Positions 19,684-29,475 of a stretch of DNA of 29,801 nucleotides are shown piece after piece (within the stretch, counting starts at the first letter, position 1; the number at the start of each line of letters is the position of its first letter). A program made the position numbers and the translations under genes. This stretch comes from Thoreauomyces humboldtii. Taxonomy: Eukaryota > Chytridiomycota > Chytridiomycetes > Spizellomycetales > Powellomycetaceae. Where the stretch lies: contig JADGJA010000216.1 in NCBI GenBank assembly GCA_027596035.1, positions 1-29,801 of the forward strand, read 5' to 3'. A model generated the notes under the pieces. The model was not told the DNA's origin. It worked only from the letters and a program-made list of their open reading frames with translations, and did not search any database.

Positions 19684-19695
19684 TTAGGGTTAGGG
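19684..19695 (+). repeat. Two TTAGGG telomere-type hexamers at an element junction
   Basis: TTAGGGTTAGGG followed by TA. It lies exactly between the end of the retroelement coding remains and the piggyBac fragment. The reverse strand supplies the TAA that ends the piggyBac frame. Two units are short enough to arise by chance, but the position is suggestive. Confidence 0.7.
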
Positions 19696-20200
19696 TATGA
19701 CAATTTCCACTTTCCGGAAATTGTTCCCAAGCAGCTCAAGGTAGTCGTCGACCTGGGAGTCTTGATTAGCTGAGCACGGGACCGCGGGACCAAAGCCGCG
19801 CTCACCTTGTAAGTTGCAGAAGATCGAGCAGGAGAGTCTGCGGGAGGTTCTGCGCCAACGTGCAGGCACGCCATCAGCTGAAAGTATCGGTTCTTAGAGA
19901 TGCCAGTTCTGTTAAAGACCTGGGCATCAAATAAGGGATCTTGGGACCAGAAGTCTCGCTGCTGTCGGACTGGCCGGATTCCCATCCAAATCCATAGCCA
20001 GATGAGACGCCAGCACTCCTCAGCGCTGAGCCCAGTGTATGCGTTGCCGGCATGCTTCTTCTTTGCGCGCATGTTGGAGTTGGTATGTTCACAGATCATC
20101 GCAACAACCTTGTCGTCAAATATCTGCTCAAAGACGTCCAGCGGGGAGAGATTGCGTATCTCTGATGCGCTCTTCCGCGTGCGCTCCGTCGGGCCCCGAG
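19690..20200 (-). pseudogene. piggyBac-like transposase N-terminal fragment (DDE_Tnp_1_7 type)
   Basis: Exonic blocks about 20200-19806 and 19752-19690 on the minus strand, joined in phase across a 53-nt GTGAGC...CCCAG intron. The reading SPLDVFEQIFDDKVVAMICEHTNS, then AEECWRLIWLWIWMGIRPV, RDFWSQDPLF, ISKNRYFQLMACLH and VDDYLELLGNNF matches the start of the piggyBac transposase domain. The frame ends at TAA inside the TTAGGG repeat, before the first catalytic Asp, so none of the DDD triad is present. The upstream end is uncertain; Pro/Arg-rich sequence before SPLDVF may be coding. It is a truncated relic, or an N-terminal-only derivative. Confidence 0.72.
19701..19723. repeat. 8-bp perfect inverted repeat (hairpin)
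   Basis: CAATTTCC at 19701-19708 and GGAAATTG at 19716-19723 can pair around a 7-base loop. It sits just beside the TTAGGG hexamers, inside the terminal exon of the piggyBac fragment. Confidence 0.8.
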
Positions 20201-20362
20201 GAGGGCAAGATTACCGAGTTATTGGTGGAGGGGAACGTCTGTCCTGGACAAAGGTGCTGCCTGATCTCCCCGCTCCAATATCTTCTCGTTCCCGAATGTG
20301 CGACAGGATAAGTTGGATTTAATAAATAAAAGATGGCTGAACGACGGATACAAGTACGCCAG

Positions 20363-21704
20363 CTAGTGACGGAGCCCATGCATGGGCAACGTCTCGTTAC
20401 TGTTCTTCTTCTGATCGTCTCTTCCTCGAACCCAGGGCTTGCCACTTGGCGGTGGTGTTGGAAAGTTTCTGTAGTACGTACAGAGCTCACAGAACAATCC
20501 GTACATCACCAGGCAGAGGCCGATGATCCACATGACTGGTCGACCGCTCTCCTTCTCCAATCTAGGGATGGCAAGGCACGGTAAGTAGACGACATGACAC
20601 GATTTCACTGGACACGATCAGGAGATCCGAAACTTACAGTTGCGAGATTCCGTCAGCGATGGGGTCCCCAGTCTGGTTAACCGGATGGACTAGCGCGCGG
20701 AACATGAGGACCGACACAAAGACGAAGAGGCCAGCTCTCCCGAGGTATCCGACGTGACCCAGGAAAAACAGTGCGAACCGCTCAAACTTGGTGTGGCAGG
20801 CCTCCCACCGAATCTCTGAATGCCACTTTTTCGTCAGGGCGTTCTGCAGCTGGGTGATGCAAGCGATGGCGAAGGCGATTCCCATGAGGATGAGCCCAGC
20901 TTTGCCAACGTTCGAGGTTCTCCAACAATCCGGGTAACAACTCGGGGCTTTGTTCTTGTACGTGCCGATGAGCATCTCCATGATATAGTATGAGTAAGCT
21001 ACAAGGCATGCAAGTGTTAGTCCATGCTGCAGACGAGGCTGACGAAGAAGAAAACAAGGTGGGCAACATACCAACGTAAACGAAGCCGGAGACGAGCGGG
21101 CTCAATCTAAACCTGAAAAAGTTCTGTTTTGCGCTGAACGTGGCGTCGCGGCCCTGATAGCAGAGGAACTCCCAGAATCTCCATAGAGAGTAGTTCCATA
21201 ATGCTTTTGAAAGTAAAATGAAAAGGTGTCAGCTGGACAGAAACGGAGGAGGAGGATATGATGAGGAAAGGCCATCGTGCACGCACCGAGCAGCAACACG
21301 AAGAGAGCCCAGTTTCCAGCCGGTTGACTACCGATCAGCACGAAAGCGCCCTTGGGACTCGACTCCTGGTTGCCTGTCATCTTGCTCGCAGAGGCACAGA
21401 TGAGACCTCCGATGAGGCCGTAGACGACGCCCTTTGCGCCAAAGCCGATGCGACCGACGATGCGCTCCACCTTTTTCCAGCGCGGGGAGACACCGTCGGG
21501 ATGGTGGATGCGATGTACTAGCTTTTGAAAGAAGTTCCGCTTTGGGCCGTTGGGGTCGTATTCCGAGGACATTGCGCGAGGGAGTTGCGCTTGATGATCG
21601 ACGCGAGCAGTCTCGTTGTGCTGATGACGGACCTCTGACATCTGCATGCCCTCCGTCGAAGCTGAGGGATGATGTACGGTATTCTTCTGGAAAGGCCACT
21701 TCAT
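20363..21704 (-). CDS. DUF1206-family multi-pass membrane protein, 4 exons
   Basis: Exons 21704-21287, 21203-21072, 20998-20638 and 20561-20363 join in phase to 369 aa. The N-terminal about 75 residues are polar and His-rich. Paired hydrophobic helices follow: GFGAKGVVYGLIGGLICASA with NWALFVLLLGA; then SGFVYV/AYSYYIMEMLIG with VGKAGLILMGIAFAIAC; then GHVGYLGRAGLFVFVSVLMF with VMWIIGLCLVMYGLFCEL. The repeated G-x-x-(A/R)-x-G-x-V/L-(Y/F) pattern at each helix start is typical of the bacterial DUF1206 threefold repeat. Function of the family is unknown. The start is the first ATG in frame; ATGs further in (MQMSEV, MSSEYD) are alternatives. It is divergent from the family X polymerase gene. Confidence 0.85.
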
Positions 21705-22227
21705 GTTTGCCAAACGGAAGTGAAGGAGCAAGATGTGAACAGGTCGAGATAAGAAGAGTGCTTCGCAGCTGATGAGAAGCGTTTACAACGTGTCGTGCGG
21801 AGGATGGAGGATGGAGGACGGAAGGAGAGGGACCGAGAGACGTTGCAGACACACACACACACACAGCGGAAGACACGAAGGGGAGAGGTGAGAGAAGAGA
21901 GGGAACTGACAGAGGGAACTGAGAGAGACGAACTGATAGAAATAGACAAGGACCCGCTAGTAGAGGACCCCGCAAGAAGGGAGGGCGATCGTAAGAGGGG
22001 GCTCCCTCCTTTTGCCCTTTGGGTGAAAAGACGGGGCACGGGGGGTTTATGACGTCGTGAGTTGTCACGCGAGAATAAAAAGCTTAAACTTTCCACGGAG
22101 GATGGTGGCTTGGCACTCAATGCGAATCAATGGAACGGCGCAGCCACCCTCTCGGTCACTTTGGCGTCCCTGTCATCACGTTCGCGTCTCAGTCGACGAC
22201 ACCAACGCACGAGAGTCACCATCATCG
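21705..22227. promoter_or_regulatory. Shared low-complexity promoter between DUF1206 and polymerase genes
   Basis: The 523 bp between two divergent start codons. It contains an (AC)8 run at 21849-21864, a purine-rich tract (GAGAGAGGGAACTGA-type) at about 21865-21935, and an AATAAAAAGCTTAA stretch near 22074 that could act as an AT-rich core promoter for the polymerase gene. No conserved ORF is seen. Confidence 0.5.
21849..21864 (+). repeat. (AC)8 microsatellite
   Basis: Eight AC dinucleotides followed by a GA-rich tract, in the intergenic promoter region. Confidence 0.9.
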
Positions 22228-24140
22228 ATGGACCGTAATGACGCGCTCCGGCATGGTCTTCCGGTCGCAGGGCTCAAGGCTCATATCATCGACGTCAAGT
22301 TCGAAAAGGGTGAGCTGGACGCGCTCACAACCAGACTCAACGCCAGTGGCATCATCGCGGTGTCGACGCCGGCGGAAGCAGACGTGGTTGCGACGAAGCT
22401 CGGGTCCGCCCTTCGAATCGCAAAGCATCTCGATCTCTCGCTTCGTGACCCTCCCCCCGTCGTATCAATGGACTGGCTCGAGCAATGGTATTCGTAGGCA
22501 GGCGTTGAAGCACGGCGTCCTGTCTGTCGGGTTAGCAGCAAAGCTCCGCCTGATACCAAGTCAAAGTTTAGCATAGGAGCCGAGACCTGCCCTCCCCTCG
22601 AGAACGCTACCATCGCCCTTTCAGAGTTCGCCTCGCGAAGCGTCAAGGACGAGATCGGCGGTGCGCTGCATGACTTCACCCGCAAACGTCCTCGCAGCCC
22701 CGTCGACATCATCATCGTCACGTCCGGCTCACAGTCGCCGCCTCCCTTTGCACCGCCTTCCAAACGACCGCACCTAGAAGCACCCCCTTCTCCCGTCGGG
22801 CCGAAACAATGGATCAGCTCCGACTCGGACGGGCCTTCGGACGATCACGATCACGATGGAGCATCCGAGGACGAGGTGGTTTTCGATTCGGACGACGACG
22901 ACGACGGAGACTACGATCGAGATCTGCCTCTCCATCGAGATTTCAAGAACGTCGCCTACGAGTGTCTTCGACCGCATCCATTGAACCATCACAACAAGGG
23001 CCTGACCGACCTGCTCTCCCTGATGGAGAAGCAGAGGGAGCTCGACGGGGAGGCCAGGAACGCGTTGAGCTACCGTCGAGCCATCTCGGCCCTCATCTCC
23101 TATCCTTGTCCAATCACAAGCTGGAAGGAAGCCAAGAAGATGAAGGGCGTCGGGAACAAGATCGCGCTCTTGATCCGCGAGTACCTCAAGACCGGAACGA
23201 TTCAGGTTGCCGCGGCCCTGCGGGAGAACACAAGGTTCCTCGTGGTCGGTCACTTTGCCACGATCTACGGTGTCGGACCGAGCACGGCGCGGGAATGGTA
23301 CGCCAAAGGATACCGAAGCATTCAGGACGTGCTGGACGGGGAACCCAACCTGCCGGCGGTCGTCAAGATCGGGATCGAGATGTGGCCAGACTTTGATAAG
23401 AAGATGGCGAGGGTCGACGTGGAGGAGGTCCAGGGGCTTCTACGAACCGTGTTGGATGGCCTCGGCGGTGGGTTCACGGTGGTTCCCGTGGGAGGATACA
23501 GGAGGGGAAAAGAGATGAACGGAGACTGCGATGTCGTTATCACCCATCCTGATCTAGCGCAGACGCAGAACTTGCTAAGACGTTTGGTGGACGCTTTGCA
23601 AGAGCAAGGTAAAGGGCGTACGGCAAATGGTTGTGGCGGTGCAGATTGGGATGTAGGGCCCAGGTCTTACAGTCCACGTTTTACCAGGATTCATCAAATA
23701 CATCCTCTGGTATGGAGAAGGCCATGATCCGAAGGATCAAGTACCCGAGTTGCGGCTGCAATCCGGGAAGAAGAATAGTTTCGATCATCTCAGCAAGGCA
23801 AGCATGGCCGCGCAGAAACGGAAGTCCGTCAGTCTTTGTAATACTTTTCGTCCAGGCTTTCGTTGCGCTACGACAGCCATCGTCTGGTATCCATCGCCAA
23901 GTCGATCTTATCATCTCACCCTACGCGCTGTTTCCTTGCGCCGTTCTCGGATGGAGCGGCTCGAAGCAGTTTGAGCGGGGTCTCAGGGACTGGTGCAAAC
24001 GGGGCATCAAGGGATATCACTTTGCGAGCCACGGTTTGTTCGACAGAAAGACGAACCGGCGGATCGACGTCAAGAGCGAGGAGGAGATTTTTGAGAAGTT
24101 GAAGATTCCATGGTGTGATCCAAGTCTCCGCAACGCTTGA
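22228..24140 (+). CDS. POL4: Family X DNA polymerase with N-terminal BRCT (Pol4/lambda type), 4 exons
   Basis: Exons 22228-22487, 22536-23608, 23664-23827 and 23877-24140 join in phase to 586 aa. The introns are 48, 55 and 49 nt. The first removes a TAG at 22495 that would otherwise truncate the protein. A BRCT domain occupies about 1-95 (PPPVVSMDWLEQ). A Ser/Asp-rich linker follows, then an 8-kDa/HhH region (KKMKGVGNKIALLIREYL; FATIYGVGPSTAREWY). The palm has GGYRRGKEMNGDCD with catalytic D417 and D419, the third Asp D509 in RQVDLIISP, then GWSGSKQFERGL. The C-terminus reads SEEEIFEKLKIPW. The family fills gaps in base-excision repair and end-joining in the nucleus. It could be named Pol4 or Pol lambda; TdT-like activity cannot be excluded. 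The frame is open upstream of the ATG, so a longer N-terminus from 22102 is possible. Confidence 0.94.
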
Positions 24141-24552
24141 ACACCGGGTACATTACCTTATGACAAAAGTTCCGGAAAATATACCTTGACTTCTGCCTCA
24201 ACCCTTCCGGCAATTTTCTGCCCAGCGTTCATTGCTGCTGGGGTCAGAGAAGAGTCTAACACCAGAAGGAGGAGGAGATTAGTTGAAGCGAAGAGAATGG
24301 CGACGCACTTTCGCTTATGCCTCCGAACATGCGGCAGGAGGCGATGTAGCCATGTATACTCTTTCACTCAAAAATGGAAAGGACCAAGGGTGGCATAATA
24401 CCGCAAAGGGTAGCATTAAGCTTCAGTCGTGCTACATATTGGGAAAAGAGAGGCTTAATGAGTTCCAGCACTTTTCGATTTATCGCGCACAACTCGCCGG
24501 GCTTTTGGGAAGGTTTCCTGTCTTTAATCTCCGTCTAGCCAGCCCTTCTAGC
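24141..24552. other. Convergent intergenic region, no gene supported
   Basis: The 412 bp lie between the stops of two convergent genes and should hold both 3' ends. A 69-codon minus-strand ORF ends at 24158 with a hydrophobic Leu run, but it has only a non-ATG start, no family match and no supported splice partners, so I do not call it a gene. Confidence 0.5.
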
Positions 24553-25929
24553 CTATTCATCCCGCCGAGAACGCTTCTCGCGTCCGGCTTCCTTCTCAAG
24601 CGACCGGTCTCGACGTTCTGTCTCTCCCCGCGACGAGGATGACTGAACAGGCTGTCGATCCTGTGGAACATCGGGATCTTCATCCTTGAATCGGTCAGGG
24701 CGCGATCGCCGTCTATCACGAACGGGCGAGGGAGACCGACTGCGATCACTCGAGCTTCCGCTATACGAACCGCTTCCGCTCGTGTAATCGCTTCCACTTG
24801 AGCTCCCTGAAGAAACAGATACGGAACGGCGCCTCTTGACGTCTCTGCTTGCGCGATACTCATCATCTCGTCGGGGTGGAGAACGGTCCCTTCGGTACGG
24901 GGATCGGTCCGCTCGCCTGTCATCCCGTCGATCGTCTCGATAACCACTGCGGTCCGAATTCCCATATCTTCCGCCACCCCGCTCGTCACGGCGACGGTAA
25001 TCGTCATCGTAGCGACCACGATCCCGTGAAGATTCGCGCTCTTGGTAGGTATCACGCCTGTCCCGATGGCGGTCAAACGAATCCCGTCTATCCCCGTTGT
25101 GATGATCTGTGAACCGTCCCGGTGGTCGACGCATATCGCGATCGGGATGTCTCCGCTCTCGATCAGGGTGCATGTGCGAGGGTTCCGGGTCTCTCTCAGA
25201 TGGTGCCAACGCTTCCTGAGCCTTTCTCCTCGCAGCCTCGTCGATCTTCTCAGCTGCCTCCTTCTCTCGTAGTTTTAAAAGCCGGGCTCTGATCTCATCG
25301 TCTTCCGCTCGCTTTTTCGAGATCTCATCCTTCTTCTGATCCAGGAAGAGTTGGGGTATGCCTACAAGGGAAGCATCAGTTCACCGATACGTGCTCTGAC
25401 TGCAAGCCTAGGTGCTACCTCCTATGCTGGATTGCGCGCTGACGAGCAAACCCCAAAGTTCCTTCATGAAGCCGGGCGCATTGCTCTCTAGGAATCCTGA
25501 TATCTCAATCTGCATGGTACGCGGGTCCACTTTCTGCAGAGTTGTTCAGGCAACGAAGCGCGGGATACTCTGCCTTTCGGTCCTTCGGGAAGCCAATTTT
25601 ACCTCTGCTTCCAAGAGGTTGAAGACGAACTCGATCAAAACGTCATCCTCAAAGCCAACTATGGAGATGATCTTCGTGGTCACCCACGGCCTGATGACAG
25701 TGAGGTTCACTTTCTTCATGTCCACCTATTTATGACCGTGGCGATGATCAGTTCCATGGCTTCTTTGTCTGCCTGCCTGAGGGTGCGCTGGAAGAAATGG
25801 ATCGTGGAAACGAACCTTTGTATCAAAGATCTTCGGAAACTTCATGCTTTTGAGCAGTTTGCGCTGCTTATCGCCGAACCGAGAGTCTTGCTCGCTGCTA
25901 GTCCCCTTGAAAAAGCCTGCATCACCCAT
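24553..25929 (-). CDS. SRRM1: SRRM1-like PWI/RS-domain pre-mRNA splicing coactivator, 4 exons
   Basis: Exons 25929-25816, 25725-25603, 25533-25419 and 25361-24553 join in phase to 386 aa. The N-terminus MGDAGFFKGTSSEQDSRF is near-identical in pattern to the SRm160 start, which supports the ATG. The PWI domain (about 27-127) includes VNLTVIRPWVTTKIISIVGF, EDDVLIEFVFNLLE, then FMKELWGLLVSAQ. A charged coiled segment (GIPQLFLDQKKDEISKK) follows, and the rest is a long Arg/Asp/Ser-rich tail with RD, RS and SGS clusters. PWI domains bind nucleic acid and SRRM1 bridges SR proteins and the exon junction or spliceosome in nuclear speckles. The fungal protein is much shorter than the roughly 900-aa human one. 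Introns are 90, 69 and 57 nt. Confidence 0.94.
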
Positions 25930-27296
25930 GATGGTATAGAGTTTGGAGGGTAAAGGCAGTTGAAAGTGCTTCCGGAATGTGCAAGGAGCTGTGATGGTCA
26001 ACTCTTTGGCGAAACAACCCCACACGCACTTTGCACAGCCACCGCATGCTTCCTGCATGTTTCGCAAGCACCCGATGGACCCAAACCTCTGATATTGTCA
26101 ACAATGTGGTGCTTCTCTCTGTTCGCAAGGGATGCGCAGGCGCGGCAGGGGTGGAACGAAGCATCTGGAAGGAGCAAGTATCATGAGCGACGATGAGATC
26201 GGGAAAGGTCCTCGCAAAGATCTTTGAGACCGTCACGCTTCAAGCGGACCAGCCGTCACCTCGACGATCCGCGTTTGCAAGCGCAAATCTGGCGGTATTA
26301 CCACTCGACGAAAGACAGGCAGCTGCGAACCACAGACACAGTTTCCAGGAAAGTAGGTGCCTTTGACCGGCAGGTATAGAGCGTTAACTTCTCCGCCTAG
26401 GATGATGAAGACGGGGCTCTGACTGCATGCATGGGAGGTTAAGGATAAAGTTGCTCTTCCCTCCTCCTTCCCTGCTGACGGATCCTTTGATTGATTGTGA
26501 CTGACCTTAACCATAACCGATGGGTCGTTTGGTCTGCATCGCATTGCTGTGGCCGTTTTGAACAAAAAAAAAAAAGGGATGTGACTCATAGTCTCATTTC
26601 CGACAGAGTGGTAAATGAAACCAGCGCTCGCTCGTTTCTCGCCTTCTGCCGCGCGTCTGGGTCTGGGAGTGTCTCTCCTTTGGTTCGTGCTTCCTTTTTC
26701 CCATGCGCTCTTGGGTGGAGGTTGGGGGCCTCCTGTGCTGCTCTCCTCTCCAGCGCTCCGATGCTTCATCCCGCACAGTCTCTCACTCGTCAGTTGGATA
26801 TGCTCTGCTTTTCCCAACCACTCCCCCGCCATCCGACAACACCTGGCTCAGGGCTCATCTCCCACGGATTAACCTCGCAGCTCTGCGACGTCTGGGCGTG
26901 GAGATGGGTCCCACGAGTCCAGGCCAACGCGTCCGAACTCCCGTCGCTTTCGGCCATTCGTGGCTTCGTTCCCAGTATCTCGTCCCCACCACAGACAGCT
27001 CTCCTCGCACTTCGTGACACCCGCAATCCATGGCGTACCTCGCCTTCGGTCCTAGAGTTCCTTTTGATGACTATCAGCTTATCCGTCGAACGCGTGACAC
27101 GCGGTCTCGTATCAGCTGCCGCCCAGCGTTACATCACCTCTAGGATGACAGATACGGGTCGTGCGCGTCGTGGGAACTTGGGAACAGGGTGCTGCGCTCC
27201 AAGTATATGACCAGAGGGTCCCCCCGGCCCCCCCGTCCGCCTTTTCCCTTTAGGCTGATCCTCACATGATACGCTGACGCAAATTTTGCTAATTCA
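25930..27296. other. Intergenic region with one doubtful small spliced ORF
   Basis: The region should contain the SRRM1-like promoter. On the minus strand a block at about 26548-26507 joins 26438-26233 across an 80-nt-class intron (GTCAGT...TGCAG). It would encode a short peptide ending SPVFIILGGEVNALYLPV... to a TGA before 26233. No start codon or family is recognisable. A homopolymer A12 run lies at about 26563-26574. A 239-codon plus-strand frame at 26491-27210 looks like chance. A C-run near 27215-27235 may mark an element or repeat edge. Confidence 0.35.
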
Positions 27297-28102
27297 ATGC
27301 TGGCCTCTTCTCCCGTTCTTGTCTTTAGATTCGTCGGTTCTCCCGTCGTTTCTCAACGTTCCGCTGCTCTCACGCTCTTGAACGCCAAATGGGCTCTCGA
27401 GGCCGCCCGCAACAAGCTCCTGCCCACCCTGAAGGCTTCTGCAGGCGACAACTGCTCCTCTGGCAGCTTCAAACCCCGAGCCGCCAACTACTTCGCCGTC
27501 CACTCTGTCGCGAGCCCCTTCGACAAGGTCGACGTCGGATACTCGAGACCCGTCCCAACCACTCACGCATCCCGATTGATGGCCCAGGTGTGCAAGGTCC
27601 AGCTCGCCGCCGAGATCCAGCGCCAAATGGGAAGACGTCCAAGGGCAAAGCGCGCGGGAAGCCCTTTGGGAAGATCACTCGTAAGCGATATCATCCCGAA
27701 ACGGAGTCCTCACACTTTTCCGCTTGGATCGCAGAACAGTTCCAGGTGTACCAGAAGGAAGAGACGGAACGTCGTCATCGACTTGGCGCACAGGATCAGG
27801 TTCAGGATTCTGTCGACGTCGTCGTGGAGGCTCCCGGTACGGTACCCGAGGATGTGGTTGTTGTCGCTCTCACCTCCGTCCAGGCACAGGAGGACACCAT
27901 CGTACTTGAAGAAGATGTCGTCGATGCTGCAGCTGCCGCCAATGTCGACGAGACCATCCCGGTTCCCGAAGCTTCTCCTCCCCGCCGTCCCCGAATCAGG
28001 AAGAAGAAGAAGACCACGGAACCCCAACGTCGATCGGCTCGCATCGCCCGTCAGAACCCTCGAAGATCCGTTCGCATCGCGGCCAAGAGTGCGCGATCTT
28101 GA
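27297..28102 (+). pseudogene. Frameshifted basic ORF of unknown function
   Basis: From the ATG at 27297 one frame is protein-like to about 27625 (AALTLLNAKWALEAARNKL, then LMAQVCKVQLAAEIQRQ). The +2 frame then takes over (GKTSKGKARGKPFGKITRK) and runs to the stop at 28102. The C-terminal part is acidic/Val-rich, followed by a basic RRPRIRKKKKTTEPQRRSAR and RRSVRIAAK-type ending that could bind nucleic acid. I find no intron that repairs the frame change, so an indel is likely; a very short or non-canonical intron is the alternative. No family is recognised. Its 3' third is the first copy of the diverged tandem duplication, which suggests a repeated element. Confidence 0.4.
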
Positions 28103-28490
28103 ATGTTCACCGACCCCTCAAGCGGATTGGATCTGAGAGGAAACCAAGTATGATGTCGTTGGCTTCCTTGTGTCTCGTTCATCCCCCACAGGTAGGACCA
28201 CCGCTTCGTGCTTGAAAGAGGTGGATTCGCTCGAGCCACCGCCACCAATGTCGACCAGACCCATCCGGAGTTCCCGAACGCCTTCTCTTCCTTCGCCGTC
28301 CCCGAATCAGAAAGGAGAAGAAGACAACAGGAACTTCAAAGCGTCGACTCGGGCTCGCCTTCCTCCGTCCAACACCCTCGGAAGATCTGTTCCCCGCATC
28401 GCTTGGCCAAGTAGTGCCCGATCAGGAAGTCCACACACACGGGAATCGGATCTGAGAGGAAGCAGTATGAAACGTCGCTGGCCTTCTTGT
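27888..28490 (+). repeat. Diverged tandem duplication of about 310 bp
   Basis: Copy A (27888-28190) and copy B (28191-28490) share ordered anchors: CCAATGTCGAC (AATG at 27941 and 28247), CCGAATCAG at 27991 and 28302, and GGATCTGAGAGGA at 28129 and 28448. Spacing drifts from 306 to 319 bp through small indels. Copy A overlaps the end of the basic ORF; copy B has lost the frame. A partial third copy may follow at about 28500-28560. Confidence 0.75.
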
Positions 28491-28695
28491 TCTTTTTCGT
28501 GCTGACCTCGACTCGGATTGCGGAATCATGTCGTGGGTTTGGCTTCCTTTGTTTCTTTGTCTTCGTTCGTCGTCGTCGTCGTTCGTTCGCTTTCCGTTTG
28601 TCTGTTAACCTTCCTTGTAGCTAGCTCGGAGTCGCAAGGTATAGGTAAAGGTATAATCATAGGGACAGGTAAAGGTAGTCAAGCTTTCGCCGTCG

Positions 28696-28840
28696 TCAAC
28701 GTTCCGCCCCATCGCCAAACCTCCGCCTTCGTCAACGTTCCGATCAAGTCGACGTTCCACCGTTCTGCCTTTTCCAACGTTCCGCCTTCGCCAACGTTCC
28801 GCTCGCCAACATTCCAACCTCGGTCACCGTTCCACCCTGT
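28696..28840 (+). repeat. Degenerate short tandem array based on CAACGTTCCGCC
   Basis: About seven imperfect copies of a CAACGTTCC core with CG/CCTTCG spacers, for example GTCAACGTTCCGCC, GTCAACGTTCCGAT, CCAACGTTCCGCCTTCG, CCAACGTTCCGCTCG and CCAACATTCC. Spacing is irregular (about 15-45 bp). Confidence 0.7.
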
Positions 28841-29355
28841 CGTCATCGCCACCTGGATCTACATGGGAGCTAAGTATAGTGTCTTTTTTTTCATTGCAAA
28901 CGGCCTTGTACAAGGACATCTAAGCATCATTCTAGGTAATGCAGCTTGCCTTTCTCTCTCTCTCTCTCCCGAGTGAGAAAGGTGAACCGTCCCCAGCCGG
29001 TGATCAAATGCAGAGGGCCTAGCTTTCAGTTTCTTTCGTTTCAGGTGGTCATCGTCGGCGTTTCGGTCACTCGAGGATCCAGGACCCAGATGGGACCTGG
29101 CGAGAAGGTGAGCGTTTGATCGGTGTCGTCGGGACGGAGGGCTGTGGGGAACTTTGTCTGACTTTTCTGTTCTTTTGTTTTGGGTGCGGTGATAGAAGAG
29201 TCGTCGACCTCGATCGTAAAGCAAGAACGAGGATCAAGTGGGACCACCCGCGAATTTTGGACAAGGTCTCTCCGTTGCTTGGTCGTCGACCGAGGGTCTC
29301 ATCGCGAGCCAAGGAATACATCGAGTTCCGACACGGTCTCCAAGCCTGTTTGTTA

Positions 29356-29475
29356 CGCGTCGTCGTCGTCGATCAATGGTCACCTCGAACAAGGATCAAG
29401 CAGTCCGCGAGTCCGACGCGGTCACCAAAGCCGTCCATCACGGTCCCGCGTCGTCGTCGTCGACCAAGGGACCGC
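29356..29475 (+). repeat. Two CGCGTCGTCGTCGTCGA units 91 bp apart
   Basis: CGCGTCGTCGTCGTCGATCAA at 29356 recurs as CGCGTCGTCGTCGTCGACCAA at 29447. Related GTCGTCGACC and AGGATCAAG pieces occur further left at about 29200-29300, so a longer decayed array is likely. Confidence 0.6.

Noticed and set aside
21328..22068. 246-codon minus-strand ORF
   Set aside because: It overlaps the first exon of the DUF1206 gene in another frame and the low-complexity promoter tract.
22495..22497. TAG stop suggesting the polymerase gene is a pseudogene
   Set aside because: A frame-preserving intron with GT...AG borders removes it, and all catalytic residues downstream are intact.
26491..27210. 239-codon plus-strand ORF
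   Set aside because: No domain or codon bias, low-complexity Ser/Leu/Arg translation, and no plausible start context.
28518..28976. 152-codon plus-strand ORF with a hydrophobic start
   Set aside because: Translation is driven by GTCGTC, CAACGTTCC and CT repeats and begins at a non-ATG codon.
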